Shown: positions 23,055-37,554, counted from the stretch's first letter. The stretch: DNA of 64,000 nt from Paroedura picta (GCF_049243985.1 NC_135371.1:3311501-3375500); one strand, 5' to 3'. Program-made: numbers and translations. Notes: generated from the sequence alone by a model not told the origin.

Positions 23055-23128
23055 AATGCTGGCAGGAGCTCATGGGAATTGTAGTCCATGAACATCTGGA
23101 GGACCACAGGTTGACTACCCCTGCCCTA
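23055..23128. mobile_element. Right half of a palindromic MITE
   Basis: AATGCTGGCAGGAGCTCATG through GGTTGACTACCCCTG, bordering the LINE. Confidence 0.7.
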
Positions 23129-23179
23129 GGTGGCCTCCCCTTACTGTCAATTCACTCTTGTTGATCTTGTTGTTTGCCA

Positions 23180-24545
23180 TTTTCACTTTTTATTTTCCTT
23201 CCCGTGTCACAGCTTTTACTGATTTCCCTCCCTCTACTATACCCCTCCTTCTACATTGTATTTAATATCCTTTTTTCCTCTACCTATTTCTAGTTCTCCT
23301 AGTCCTATAATTCCTTAGTTTACCACCTGATTCCTACTCCTGCTTAAGTACCTAACAGTAAGCTATGCAACAATTCTTAATTACTTGATCACCATTTCAA
23401 ATCTCAGTGCCTAATGTCTTTAACCCTAGAGGCCAACTGATCCCCTCTAATTCAGAGGTTTCTTAGTGGTTCCTTGCGACCTCTGTTTTCTGCCCCTAAG
23501 GGGAGTATGGACCACTTTCCTACTTCTTCTGAGGTCCTAATTCTCAATTTGAGACACCCAACATGGGGCACTGTGGTTCCAATTTATCCCACCATAGCAG
23601 CCTAGATCTCCAGTCGGATCTCAGGGCTCTGGTGTTTCTACTCCTGTAATCCTGGGATGGTATCTCTTGTTTTATTGCAGTATTTGCTTATTTTCAGGAG
23701 TAAATATGTTGTGACATTTCCCCTGCCGGGATACTCAAATTCCTTTCATTTCTGGCAAGGCAAGTTCTACTATTATCTTTTTTTTTTTATTCAAAGTTTT
23801 TGTTTTATTTTCCAAGATTAAAGATAGTACAATCCAAGTAATCTACATTATTGATACAGAAAAAAAATAGATTGTGCTCTTCGTTTAATACACTTAATTC
23901 CCCTTTTAACTTATTTTCTTAGGTAAATCAGATAAGGGCCCCATTGTTCTTGAAAGGCCTCTCCTCTTCATTTGAAAATATAAGACCCCACATAGCTACA
24001 CAACGGTGTGAACTTTTGCCCAAAGCTTATAAACTTTTTCACCACATTTAGAAGGAGAAGCCTACTTTGTTACCATCTTTCCAGCATTTGTTTGCATAGT
24101 TTTTAACAATTTTAACGGTCATTTTTGGTGTCCCATAACACCTATGAAACAATTTATACTTAACACAATCTTAGAGCCATCCACATTTTCACCACATTTA
24201 GGAAAAGAAGCCTACTTATATAGGTTGTTATATGAGTATAAGTTATATAAGTGTAAGTTGTTAATACAAAAAATAGTAAAATAAAGTCTTCGTTAGTTAC
24301 ACCTCCTCGATTAGATGTCTCCTTTTAGTTATGCTTTAAGTTTAGACTGGGAGTCACTGCGGAGATATTTTTACAGTTTAGGAAATCTAAGACCCCACAC
24401 TTACATAATAGTGTAGACTTACAGTGAGCAGTAAAATATGGTCTTCATCTGTTATTCTTAAACCCACTCCATTAGATGTCTCCTTTTAGTTAAGCTTTAA
24501 TTTTGGGCTAGAAGGTACTGCGAAGATATATTTACAGATTCAGCT
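23180..24545. repeat. AT-rich stretch with imperfect tandem units of about 150 bp
   Basis: ATTAGATGTCTCCTTTTAGTT recurs at about 24311 and 24472, ACCACATTTAG..AGAAGCCTAC at about 24041 and 24191, and AAGACCCCACA-type blocks recur too. Possibly the 3' UTR of an unknown LINE. No gene seen. Confidence 0.45.
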
Positions 24546-24556
24546 TACTTAGAAGA

Positions 24557-25099
<543 letters not shown>

Positions 25100-25383
25100 T
25101 CAGAAATCCACACTCCTAAGCACTACACCAAGATGGCAAGAGGGATCTTTTCTACTTCTCCAACATTACTTAAAATTGGGATTCCTCTTTCTCAAATTAA
25201 ACCTTCTCACAGGAGTTAAGTTGTAAGGTTAATTTTCATGTTGCATATATCAATTACTTGTGTAATTTTCACAAGTTACATTCAATGCATGTACAGCTCA
25301 AGATGAGACTGAAGCAACGCAAACACTGACCCTCAGTTTCATTTGTAAAGTGGACACGTTATCTCGAACTAAATGCTCCCTTC

Positions 25384-27217
<1,834 letters not shown>

Positions 27218-27239
27218 TTAAACACACACCAGGATGACG

Positions 27240-27620
27240 TTATTTACTTATTTATTATTGAATTTCTTACCCATGACTCTCGGGGCACCGATTTGTGGCA
27301 GCTTACAACAGATACAAACATACAAACCCCCAAAACAATAAAACCCCATTAAAATGCCATCAAAAACCCCATCACACAACACCGAAATTTAGCAAGGGGG
27401 AAGAATAACCAATACCTCCCCCAAAACGGCACACCTGACACAGGGGCAGCAGAGGGCTATGTCCAATACTTTCCACCCACATTGCTCTGGGCCGATGACA
27501 TGACTTCCGGGGGGGGGGGGGGGCGTTGTGCAACAGATCTTACCCCTGCACTGGCCTCAACCGTACACCTGGCGGAAGAGCTCTGTCTTACAGGCCCTGC
27601 GGAAAGCTGGCAGACTTGGA
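27240..27620 (-). mobile_element. L2-type LINE 3' end
   Basis: Minus-sense 3' UTR (GGCAGCTTACAACAGATAC, AAACCCCATTAAAATGCC) and ORF end near 27540-27610. Includes a G-run at 27509. Confidence 0.5.
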
Positions 27621-27939
27621 AAAGATGAAAAAGGTCACCAAAGAAGAGGAGGCAATTTCTTGCTTCTCTTACAGAAACCTGCTCTGGAGATCACATTAAG
27701 GTTAACGAGTTCCGGTGTTTGTTTAGGGAACACGTAAAACAGAACAACTGAGCCAATTGAATGACATAAAAAAAGAAGAAATCTGGAAATCTGGAGGGAG
27801 GTGAGCAGCAGGACATCACAGGGCTCAGGACTGGATCTGGTCAATATGAGCAGACAGTGTGATGCAGAACTGAAAGAGGCAAATGCAGCCTTTGGGCTGT
27901 ATCAACAGAGGCATCACATCAAAATCACAAGATGTCAAA

Positions 27940-28390
27940 AGTCCAGGTGTATACCCCACCGGGAGTCCTGTGTGCAGTTCTGGAGGCCTCACTTCAAAGA
28001 GGACGTGGACTAAATGGAGAGGGTGCAGAGGAGAGTGATGAGAATCATCCAGGGCCTGGGGACCAAGCCCTTGTGGAAAGGCAGAGGGACCTGGGAATGT
28101 TCAGCCTGGAGGAGGCTGAGAGGGGCACGATGGCTGTCGTTAAGTATTTGAAAGGTTGTCAGAGGAGCGCATGGAAAGGCTCCTGTTGGCAGCAGAGGAT
28201 AGGACCCTCAGTATCTGTCCAGCCACTGCTTGAAGACGGCCAGTGAGGGGGAGATCAACACCTCCATAGGCAGCCAATTCCACTGCTGAGCTACCCTGTG
28301 AAATTTTCCCCCCTGATATGTAGCCTGTGTTGTTCTACACGTAGTTTAAACCATTACTGTGCTTCCCATCCTCTGCTGACCCTGGTGTGA
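27940..28390. mobile_element. CR1 pieces, plus then minus
   Basis: 27940-28190 reads as CR1 ORF2 on plus (CAGTTCTGGAGGCCTCACTT, GGGAATGTTCAGCCTGGAGG). 28215-28390 is the CR1 ORF2 end on minus (CAGTGAGGGGGAGATCAACA). The arrangement is head to head with lost ends. Confidence 0.7.
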
Positions 28391-28459
28391 GAGCTCCATT
28401 CTTTTCTCTGTGGCCAATTAAGGTGTGCCTTGAAATCAAAAACACGGAAAGATCCTTAC

Positions 28460-28589
28460 CCAGAGAGGCCATGGTCTCGAAAATTTCCTCTGTAACATTC
28501 CAGTAGAGTTTTCTTTGGCCTGGATCCAGGAGGGCCCATTCCTCCCCCGTGAAGGTCACGGCCACCTCCTCAAAGGACGCCGGGGAGCT
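28460..28589 (-). CDS. KRAB-A box exon of gene E
   Basis: 130-bp exon encoding [20 protein letters not shown] then [22 protein letters not shown]. Good splice signals and phase. The A-box end (NVTEEIF) is less like the consensus than in C or D. Confidence 0.85.
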
Positions 28590-28599
28590 CTGAAAGAGG

Positions 28600-29855
28600 A
28601 AAAGATGGCCCAGTTGATTGTCTATTCCTGTTCCCGACCATTCAAGAAAGAATGAAGAATCCAATCAACCAGTCTACTGATGACAGAATGTGATACATCA
28701 ATCCAAAGGCAAGAAGTGCATTACTTTCTTTTTCAGACTCCGACAGGTATCCTGAACATCTCAAAGAAATATTAAGCCACAGAATTGCAAAAAACTGGGC
28801 TTCGTGCATTTAAATAAATGTGGGGGAAAGGATATTAGACTGCAGAGCTGACCTTACACTTTTAACCCCAGAAGTATATGGAAATTGTGCCTTGAGAGAA
28901 GATTTCTGCTTTAACCCTTTTTGTCTGCAGAGGTGTTCTGTGTTACGCTGAAGCTTGCATCCAGCTCTGTAAATGTAAACTGTCCCAATTAAATTCAACA
29001 TGTCTTCGGTTCATTTTTCCCCTTACCAAAGCCCAGGCTAAGTGATCCTTGGGCTTGGTGGGTGAGAAATGCAGGACATAAAACACCCAGCACACACAGG
29101 CTGCCTCAGAGACCTTTCCAGATATTTGTGCCCTGTGGAATACCGACGCTTGGCACATCGCATTCTTGAACGGCAAATAACCTACTGCAACATCTGAACA
29201 GATTTTAGACTTCTGTGACAGGAAGGACACAAGAAAAACAGAAACACGTGTTTGTGTGTAAAGATAAGTGCTGTTAAATCATTTCTGAGTTCAGGGGACC
29301 CTAATCAAAACATCCTATTGGTTTTTTTCCAGGAAAGTAAACAGACGTATAAAACTGAGATTATATATATATATGATTTAGGGACCGTAATTCATTATAT
29401 ATTAGAATGTTAAATTATCCTCTTCTCCTCCTCTTGCAAACTTAGGGCTGCAGCTTCCTTGACAGAATCAAGCCATCTCAAGTCTTCCTTTTTCTGGCTG
29501 CCTCAAGTTTTCCTGGCATTATTATCTAGACCATGGATTTTTATCATCTCCAAATGTGACCAAAATGTGGTTGCCAACAACACATCCTTCCACTTGAGCT
29601 CACCCATGATTGCCTTTCCCCGTCTCACTCTCCTTCGGATTCCTTGGGCGCCGTCTCCCTTTGGGTTGATGATGAAGAGAAAACCTTGAACAATTTCAGT
29701 TTCTCCACCATCACCCTGAAAACTTAACACTCATAACTTTTGTCTTCTTGATGTTCACCTTGCTTTATCCCTTTCTGTGTCAGCCACCAGCAGGAAGTAT
29801 TTGAAATCTTCACTGTTTTCTGCCAGCAACCTGGTATCCTCTGCATAGCTCAAAG
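28600..29855. other. Intron of gene E, no gene recognised
   Basis: Sequence homologous to the introns upstream of the other KRAB boxes (CTTCATTTAAATAAATG..AGGATATTAGACTGCAGAGC, GTCTGCAGAGGTGTTCTGTG). The rest shows no gene or clear repeat. Confidence 0.4.
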
Positions 29856-29991
29856 CAGGGGTAGTCAAACTGCGGCCCTCCAGATGTCCATGGACTACAA
29901 TTCCCAGGAGCCCCTGCCAGCATTCGCTGGCAGGGGCTCCTGGGAATTGTAGTCCATGGACATCTGGAGGGCCGCAGTTTGACTAACCCTG
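29856..29991. mobile_element. Palindromic hAT-type MITE, 136 bp
   Basis: Perfect 8-bp target duplication GCTCAAAG at 29848-29855 and 29992-29999. Confidence 0.9.
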
Positions 29992-30359
29992 GCTCAAAGT
30001 GTTAATGCAGCAACAATTTACTTCCAAGAAGCCAGGAAGGCTGGGGGAGTACAGATCAGTAGATCCCCTCTTTCACAAAACGAAAAGGGACCAGTTTCCA
30101 AAACAGAGATCCTCTTGAGGATTGGAATCATACTTTAAAACAGCCTTTCCTTCTTTTTTTCGAACCACTGAGAATCCCCTGAAACATTCTTGAGGCTTGG
30201 AGAAACTCCAGAAGTGGCAGGATCCTGCAAAACACGGTTGGAAAGCACAGGTGTGTACACCTGGGGCCCCTCCCCTTCCTACCCTCTCCAGGGCCATCAC
30301 TGGCCACTTTCGGAAGGGGAGCTCAGCATGACCATATACGGTCATATCATCCAATAACA

Positions 30360-30820
30360 GTTTAACAAATTAGAAAATACAAGACAGCAGCAGTAACTCT
30401 TAGGTCAGGGCCAATATATGAAGGGGACCGACTTTATATCATTTAAGATAATAATAGAATATATTCTTATAAGAGATTATACTCTCATATGTATTAACAA
30501 TCATTTCGTTAAGAAAGATGGTAAAAACTTCTAGATTAGGATTAATATGTGATGGGAACTGAATATGTATGTTAAAAGAGGATGGCAAACCATATCAGCT
30601 GGTCGCTTTTTTTCTCTTTTACTTTTCTGTAAACGCTTTATACAATAATAAATAATAAAATTACAAAAAGAAAAAAGAAATACTACATTAAATTGAAAAA
30701 GTTAAGTGATGAAGTTCAAACGAAAACAAGGCTGTTGTACCTAGGAACTCTTTCTGCTTATAACAGTTTATATTGTTGGAGTAAAGTTTTTTGCCAGCAA
30801 AACAAACAAACAAACAAACA
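30360..30820. repeat. AT-rich LINE-like 3' tail and (AAAC)n
   Basis: AT-rich block ending in ATAATAAATAATAAAATTAC and an A-rich tail near 30680, which resembles a LINE 3' UTR of unknown clade. 30796-30820 is an AAAC run. Confidence 0.35.
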
Positions 30821-31217
30821 AATTAGAAAATACATTTTTAAAATTAATTCCCACCCATCTGGGAAACCAGGGAAGCCCCAGGGTTTCACAAAACCCTGGC
30901 TCAGAAAGCCTGCTCTAGAGGAACTGACAGTAGGCCCTTAGAATACCTTCATTATGGGAGCAAAACATAACCCAATACAGCTTTTGGAGGGTACCAGAGT
31001 GTGCAGCAAGCTACAGAGGCCTGGTCTAACCCTGCTGATGCAGACCAGACGGAACACATTCAAGGGGGTGAAAATACAACACGAGTAGCCCCACCCCCAC
31101 GTGTCCACAGATCTCACCAGGAAACCTCTCTGTCCATGCTCCTTCCCGCCACCTCTCCCTCTTTTTTCTCCCGTCCCCTATTTTTGCCTGAGAGCTGCTG
31201 ATGAAAGCCTAACTCAC

Positions 31218-31439
31218 CTTTCCTGCAGACGTGCAAAAGCCAAATTCTCCCTCCAGGCGGGGGAAACAAGAAAGAAGAGGCGCCCTGTGGAACTGCACAG
31301 CCCATAAACTTCCGTCTCCGCTGTGAGGAAAAACCTCGCTCTGATCCCCCAGGAAAGGCAGGGTTCTTCTCTCCGGTGCTCGCAAGGCCTTCTGAGAAAT
31401 GGAGTCCTCTGCAACAGAAACAGGCCAATGGAATTTCAT
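31218..31439 (-). CDS. Probable first exon of gene E
   Basis: Homologous to exon 1 of A and C down to FGFCTSAGK and AAAG|GTGAGT, but the Met used there is Val here (WAVQFHR), and the second conserved Met is Leu. The only in-frame ATG is at 31439 (MKFHWPVSVAEDSISQKALR), upstream of the promoter motif. Use of this start would require transcription to begin further upstream. Otherwise the gene has lost its start. Confidence 0.4.
31392..31405 (-). promoter_or_regulatory. Degraded ZNF143/SBS-like motif, module E
   Basis: Minus strand ACTCCATTTCTCAG, two changes from the ACTACATTTCCCAG core of A to D, at the same distance from the donor. Confidence 0.5.
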
Positions 31440-31504
31440 GGAAGGACTTGGGAATGTGAACTAGAAGCTGTCTCTGTTCATTTCCTCCTAGGCCGGAGAT
31501 GACC

Positions 31505-31600
31505 TGCAATTGAGCAGGGGCTGATCCTGCGTTGAGCAGGGGGTTGGACTAGATGGCCTGTATGGCCCCTTCCAACTCTATGATTCTATGATTCTAATTC
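31505..31600 (+). mobile_element. CR1 3' tail
   Basis: CTGATCCTGCGTTGAGCAGG, TTGGACTAGATGGCC and two ATTCTATG-type terminal units. Confidence 0.75.
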
Positions 31601-32420
31601 CAGGGGATCCTCGATGCCACCTGACACCCCTGAACCTCAGTGGGGTCCAAGGCCATTGAGTCCCCCTCCCAAGCAAGCAGCCCTTTTTGCCCAGGGAACT
31701 GATCTGTGTGGTCTGCAGATGAACTCCAATTCCAGGAGAACTCCAGGCCCCACCAGGAGGTTAGCGACACCTGGGGTGGGGAAGTTCCTGCAGGGTGGGC
31801 CTCCAGGCAGTGCAATGCCTCATTCCCCCCCTCCACTGTAGCCCTTTCTCCTTGCAGAGCTGGTCTGCAGATGACCATGTTGAGATGATGTGCATGTTTC
31901 TGTGTGCAAAATTCCCTTGGCAAGACCTACACCAGGCCATGGTTAGCAACTGCTGGGGAAATGTTTTTTCCCTACCCTCCCTGTGTCCAGAGAGAGGCAG
32001 GGGGGGGGAGACAGGTCCACTCCAGCCTGCTTCAGCCGTGCTCCTCCCCCCAGCTTGGGGGTCAAATGTTCCCTGCCCTCACAGCCTCCATATAGCAGAG
32101 TGGGGAGGACTCAGCCAGGCCGGTTGCCCTCCAATGCAGCTGTTCTCTCCAAGGAAACTGATGCCTGGAGACCAGTTGCAATTCCAGGAAATCTCCAGGC
32201 CTCCCCTGGAGCTTTTAAAACAAAAAAAACCTCCTGTCGATCCCATGAAGTAGAAGCTGAGAAAAAGAATCAATAATTGGCAATGCAATGAAGTCTATTT
32301 TGAATAAATAGGCTTTATTCCATCACCAATATTGATTCAAGATATTATTCAATTCAATTTTTATTCAGAAGAGACTTTATTGCAGTGCCAATGATCTATT
32401 CTTTTTCTCAGCTCCTCTGG
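31600..32420. repeat. Fragments of an unclassified squamate repeat
   Basis: Several pieces of the TCCAGGCCCCACCAGGAGGT / GGAACTGATCTGTGTGGTCT repeat (31680-31800, 32140-32235) among non-coding sequence. 32290-32410 has two TTTATTC-containing AT blocks. No gene. Confidence 0.4.
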
Positions 32421-32669
32421 AGGTTGGCAACCCAGCTGACTGCTCAAGGGGAAGGACTCCAACCCAGCTCTTGAGAGTAAAGTCTGCCACTCTAAGTCTG
32501 CACACCACGCTGGATCTTAAGACCAAGTAGGAAGCGAAGGCGGGAAGGGGAGGGGGAATATTTCAAAACCATGATCTCTGCTTTTGAAATGTAGCTGCCG
32601 AGGGCCACAGGCCAGGCGTGGGTCCTAGCGCCCATTCTATTCCTGGGTGCAACGGGCTTTGCCCCTAGT

Positions 32670-33480
32670 GTATAAATAAAGCCTGGATGTCTGGTTCACA
32701 CAGATGCTTGAAACTCAACCCCTCCGAGACGGAGGTCCTGTGGCTGGGCAAGAAAGGGCCAGAACAGGAAGTGCATCTTCCCTGCCTGGTTGACCAGGAA
32801 TTTAGGGGCGACTTTTGGCACCGCCTTAGCAATGGAGGTGCAGGTCAGGAAGGTAGCCCAGATGGCGTTTTACCATCCCTGCCAAATGAGGCTACCAGTG
32901 CCCTATCTGGCCTCGGGACACCTAGCCAGTGTGATCCATGCAACAGTCACCTCCAAACTAGACTTCTGTAACTCACTCTTTGTGGGCCTACCCTTGACCT
33001 CGATCCAGAAATTGCAGTTGGCACAGAATGCTGCCGCAAGGGAGAGCTCATATGCAGCCAGTTCTGCTCTAACTGCATGGACTGCCAGCTGTATACCAGA
33101 TCAGGTTCAGGGTATTGTTTTTGACCTTTAAAGCATCTGCAGTGCAGGGCCAGCATACCTGAGGGACCACCTAACTCCCTAAGCCCCCCACAGGGCTCTT
33201 CACTTTGAACAAATTGGTGGTCCCTGGCCCAAATGAAGCACGCCTGGCCTCGACCAGGGCCTTCTTGGTGGCGGTCCCTTTCTGGTGGAATGTGCTCCTG
33301 GAAGAGCTAAGGGCCCTCTCAGAGCTGTCTCAGTTCCGCAGGGCCTGTAAGAGAAGCTCTTCCACCCGGCATTTGGTTGAGGCCAGGCTGAGGAAGATCT
33401 TGGGGAGCCTCTTCCTTCTCTTCCACCTCTACCTACTCTTAGGAGGCACTGGGTTGTAGGGAACCAGTGTGGTTTAAGGG
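32670..33480 (+). mobile_element. L2/Vingi-like LINE 3' part
   Basis: Encodes LKLNPSETEVLWLGKKGPEQ, RNLGATFGTALAMEVQVRKV, SKLDFCNSLFVGLPLTSIQK and a C-terminus WWNVLLEELRALSELSQFRR, in broken frames. 33590-33630 is its CAA/ATAA-rich tail. Confidence 0.75.
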
Positions 33481-33812
33481 GTACTAGGGGTTGCAGGGGG
33501 AGTGTTATACATTTTTTATGTATGGTTTTAGTGCTACTTTAATGTGCACAGCCAAGAGTCAGTTGGCTGACAGCGTGCAGTCAATAAATATAACAACAAC
33601 AACAGCAACAACAACAATAATAAATAAAGTAGTGTCCAAAGCCCTTTACGCTACCTGCCCTAAGGAGGCCTTGTCTCTGAGAGGAAGCCTTACCCCAACA
33701 GAAGGAAAACCTGAAAGTGTGGAAGTGTGTTCGTGAATTAAGGAGGAAGACGCCACTCGTCAAAGGAAGACGCCACTCCCCCATCCATGATGATAAGGGG
33801 AGAGAGCCTTAC

Positions 33813-33942
33813 CCAGAGAGGCCACAGTCTCAGAATTGTCCTCCATCACTTCCCAGAAGACCTTTCTTTGGCCTGGATCCAGCAAGGCCCATTCCTCCCC
33901 CGTGAAGGACACGGTCACCTCTTCAAAGGACACCGGGGGTCT
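33813..33942 (-). CDS. KRAB-A box exon, module F
   Basis: 130-bp exon encoding [20 protein letters not shown] then [23 protein letters not shown] with good splice signals. No finger exon before module E. Could join 27108 in frame as an alternative 5' half of gene E. Confidence 0.8.
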
Positions 33943-34334
33943 CTGAAAGCCAAAGAAAAAAATATGACCCAGTTAAGCATCTATTCCTGGCTCTGAATTT
34001 CCAGAGGGAAAAATGCCCACCATTTCTTAAAATAATGCAATACCGAGGGGCAAGAAACATGGCATTAGGTTTTCACAGCCTCTTCCAGTTATAATATCCT
34101 GAAAGTCTCCAAGAAGTACTTTTCCGGAAAACTGCACCAATCTGGACATCCCTTGCTTCAGTCCAATTAAATGAAACAACAAAAGAACCCTGTAAAAAAA
34201 CAGCCTCCTACATTAGCTTATGTGTTTAAAGCCAGAAATGTATCAACATTGAGAGAAGGCTGCCTCTGTAAATGGGTATTTTTCTGCAGACGCTTTCTGT
34301 GGAACTCATCACATATTTTGCTCAATTTTTCCCC

Positions 34335-35215
34335 CTAACAACTCCAATGAACATGAAATCACTGGTTGGTTCAAAATTGAGAAAGGAGTTCGGCAAGGCT
34401 GTATACTGTCGCCTCGCCTATTTAACTTGTATGCGGAGCACATCAACAACCTCAGATATGCAGATGATAACACTCTAATGGCAGAAAGTGAACTAAAGAG
34501 CCTGTTGATGCGGGTGAAGGAGGAGAGTGCAAAAGTTGGCTTCAAACTCAGCATCAAGAAAACAAAGATCATGGCATCTGGCCCTCTCAATTCCTGGCAA
34601 ATAGATAGTGACAGATTTTATTTTCCTGGGCTCCAAGATCACTGCAGATGGGGACTGCAGCAAAGAAATTAAAAGACGCTTGTTCCTGGGGAGGAAAGCT
34701 ATGGCAAATCTAGACAGCATCCTAAAAAGCACAGACATCACCCTGCCAGCAAAAGTGTGTCTAGTCAAGGCTATGGTCTTCCCAGTTGCAACGTATGGCT
34801 GCAAAAGTTGGACTATAAGGAAGGCTGAGCGTCAAAGAATTGAGGCTTTTGAACTCTGGTGCTGGAGAAGACTCTTGCGAGTCCCTTGGACTGCAAGGCG
34901 AACAAACCGGTCAGTCCTAGAGGAGATCAGCCCTCACTGCTCCTTAGAAGGCCAGATCCTGAAGATGAAACTCAAATACTTTGGCCACCTCATGAGAAGG
35001 AAGGACTCCCTGGAGAAGAGCCTAATGCTGGGAGCGATCGAGGGCAAAAGAAGAAGGGGACGACAGAGAATGAGGTGGCTGGATGGAGTCACTGAAGCAG
35101 TCGGTGCAAACTCAAATGGACTCCGGGGAATGGTAGAGGACAGGAAGGCCTGGAGGATCATTGTCCATGGGGTTGCGATGGGTCGGACACGACTTTGCAC
35201 CTAACAACAACAAAC
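34335..35215 (+). mobile_element. BovB (RTE) LINE 3' part
   Basis: Encodes GVRQGCILSPRLFNLYAEHI, LRYADDNTLMAESELKSLLM (the YADD of reverse transcriptase), MRRKDSLEKSLMLGAIEGKR and WLDGVTEAV, ending GGTCGGACACGACTTTGCAC and (CAA)n. A piece between RT blocks is deleted. It is truncated at the 5' side, as usual for LINEs, and lies in the module F intron. Confidence 0.85.
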
Positions 35216-35454
35216 AACTCATTCCAGGCTCTGTGAGCCTCGTGGCCCTGCAGGACACCCAACATCCAGGCTGCCTCAGAGAGCTTTCCGGGTATTTCTG
35301 GAAGGACTGCAGCTTGAACTGCACACAAGCTACTGCCTCACCGCAACAGATTTTGGATTTCATAGAAATATTTTAACACAAAGTTTAAGCTCCTTGCAGA
35401 AGAATGACCAAATTATGTTAGTGTGCCCGAGTGTGAGTAAGGGGGGCAATAAGG

Positions 35455-35660
35455 AGCCTCAGCACTGGATCCAGGGTGATGGTTGGAGCTGGACATGCCA
35501 AAGATGAAGGAAAGGGACACATCCTGCTCCAGACTGACCACAGAAAACCCCTCGACTATTTTGCGATGGAAATTATGGCTTAATCCCAAGAAGTCAGGCA
35601 GGCGGGACCAGGACAAACAAGGCCTTGATTCTGTCCTTCACAAAACCAACCTTCGGACCC
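35455..35660. repeat. Upstream copy of a local duplication
   Basis: Homologous to 36415-36640 (GGAGCCTCAGCACTGGATCC..GGAGCTGGACATGCCAAAGA versus GGAGGCTCAGCACTGACTTC..GGAGTTGGACAAGCCAAAAA). The two are about 960 bp apart, with a CR1 between them. Confidence 0.6.
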
Positions 35661-35854
35661 ACATCCAGGCCAGAGCTGCTCTGTTCATTGGGATCAGGGA
35701 AGACAACAGAGAAGGCACCGGTGCGCATTGAATGGAATCCCAAGAGCAAAAGGGGGCCAAGTGCCTCTGGAGGGGGGGGGGGAGGATGTAGACTGTGCAT
35801 TTCACAGAAAATAAACGCTTTAACACAAAGCTACACATCTTGCAGAAAAATCCC

Positions 35855-36255
35855 TAAAATAGGTTGAGGGACTTGGGAATGTTCAGCCTGGAGAAAAGGA
35901 GGTTGAGAGGGGACATGATAGCCCTCTTTAAGTATTTGAAAGGTTGTCACTTGGAGGAGGGCAGGAAGCTGTTCCCATTGGCTGCAAAGGAGAGGACACG
36001 CAGTAATGGGTTTAAACTTCAACGATATAGGCTAGATATCAGGAAAAAAAATTCACAGACAGAGTAGTTCAGCAGTGGAATAGGCTGCCTAAGGAGGTGG
36101 TGAGCTCCCCATCACTGGCAGTCTTCAAGCAAAGGTTGGATGCACACTTTTCTTGGATGCTTTAGGATGCTCTGGGCTGATCCTGCGTTGAGCAGGGGGT
36201 TGGACTAGATGGCCTGTATGGCCCCTTCCAACTCTATGATTCTGTGATTCTATTC
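35855..36255 (+). mobile_element. CR1 LINE 3' end
   Basis: [20 protein letters not shown] then 3' UTR TGGGCTGATCCTGCGTTGAG and CTATGATTCTGTGATTCT. Very similar to the copy at 9640-10175. Confidence 0.85.
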
Positions 36256-36414
36256 CTTTTACATTTTATTTATAAATCTACAAGCAAATGCAAGCCAGGA
36301 GCCTCAGCATCGGATTCTGATATTCTCGCAGAGAAATCACTCATTTGTGTGTTGTTGTTGGGTTTGTTTTTTTTTGGGGGGGGGGGGCGAATTCTTTCTC
36401 TTCAATCCAATGCA

Positions 36415-36976
36415 AGGCAGGAGGCTCAGCACTGACTTCAGGGCGACGGTGGGAGTTGGACAAGCCAAAAAATGAAGGGGATGCCACAGCCCGGTCCAGG
36501 CAGGAACAGAAGTGCAAGAGAAGTGTTGGCTTCATCCCAAGAAGCCAGGCGGGTGGGAGCAGGACAAAACAGGGCGGGGGTGAGTGGGGCTGGCTTCGCT
36601 CCTCCCCCAAAGCAGCCTTCAGGCCCCTTCCCAGCCCAGAGCTCTTCTGCAGCAGGGCCAGGCCAAGAGCAGCGCGCGGCCACCAAGCGCCTCTGCCGGA
36701 GCGAGCCTGAGCAGCGCGCGAGGAGCCACGCGCCGGGGAGTTTGGAGATGGAAATGAACCCAGGGAAGCCCCCAGCCCCTGCACGCGCCTCTCCTCTCCC
36801 GCGGACCCCCCACCCCACCCAGCTCTCCCTCAGAGGCGCAGAAGCCAACCTCCCGCCCCGGCCGGGAGGCAGGGGGGCGCCGCCGGACTCCATCCCCCCG
36901 CGAGGCTCCCGCTCGGCCGCCAAGGAGGACGCCGGGAGCCCCGCTGGCTGCCGCAGGGCCTTCTGGGGGATGTAGT
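36415..36976 (-). promoter_or_regulatory. Module F promoter region and degenerate first exon
   Basis: GC- and CpG-rich. Motif (minus) ACTACATCCCCCAG at 36976-36963, one change region from the core. Downstream a Met (MESGGAPLPPGRGGR) and EVGFCASEGELG resemble exon 1 of D, but in different frames, and the AAAG|GTGAGT donor is not present. The nearest GT is CTGG|GTGGGG. Confidence 0.4.
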
Positions 36977-37147
36977 TCCCTGCGAACCCCTGACATCCCC
37001 CCCCTCCAATAAAAGTGACTGATGACCATGCTTTGTCCTGCTGATGGGTTCATGTAGGGCTTGGGGTGTCTTTCGGCCTTCCATTTTTTAATGCTATACC
37101 CGTGGTGAAGTCAAGTGTCCCCTCTTTGGTGGAGGGATGATAAAAAA

Positions 37148-37432
37148 GGTAAAGGGAAAGGTCTCCCCGGTGCAAGCACCGAGTCATGTCTGACCCTTCG
37201 GGTGACGCCCTCCAGCGTTTTCATGGCAGACTCAATACGGGGTGGTTTGCCAGTGCCTTCCCCAGTCATGACCGTTTACCCAACAGCAAGCTGGGGACTC
37301 ATTTTACCGACCTCAGAAGGATGGAAGGCTGAGTCAACCTTGAGCCGGCTGCTGGGATCGAACTCCCAGCCTCATGGGCAGACAGCTTCAGACTGCATGT
37401 CTGATGCCTTACCACTCTGCACCACAGGAGGG
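37148..37432 (-). repeat. tRNA-derived SINE with BovB-like tail
   Basis: Fourth copy of the 6238 family, close to full length. Confidence 0.85.
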
Positions 37433-37554
37433 ATGATACATCAGGTAAAAACCACCGGTATGTACGCTAATGGACGTATTCTCGTGGTAGTTTTGTAATT
37501 CACTAATTTTCTCCACTCCCCACCTCGATTCTAGCCGTCTCTGACCAAGTTGTT

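Noticed and set aside
34608-35204. Host gene for a reverse transcriptase-like protein
   Set aside because: The sequence is the 3' part of a BovB LINE with tail and truncated 5' side.
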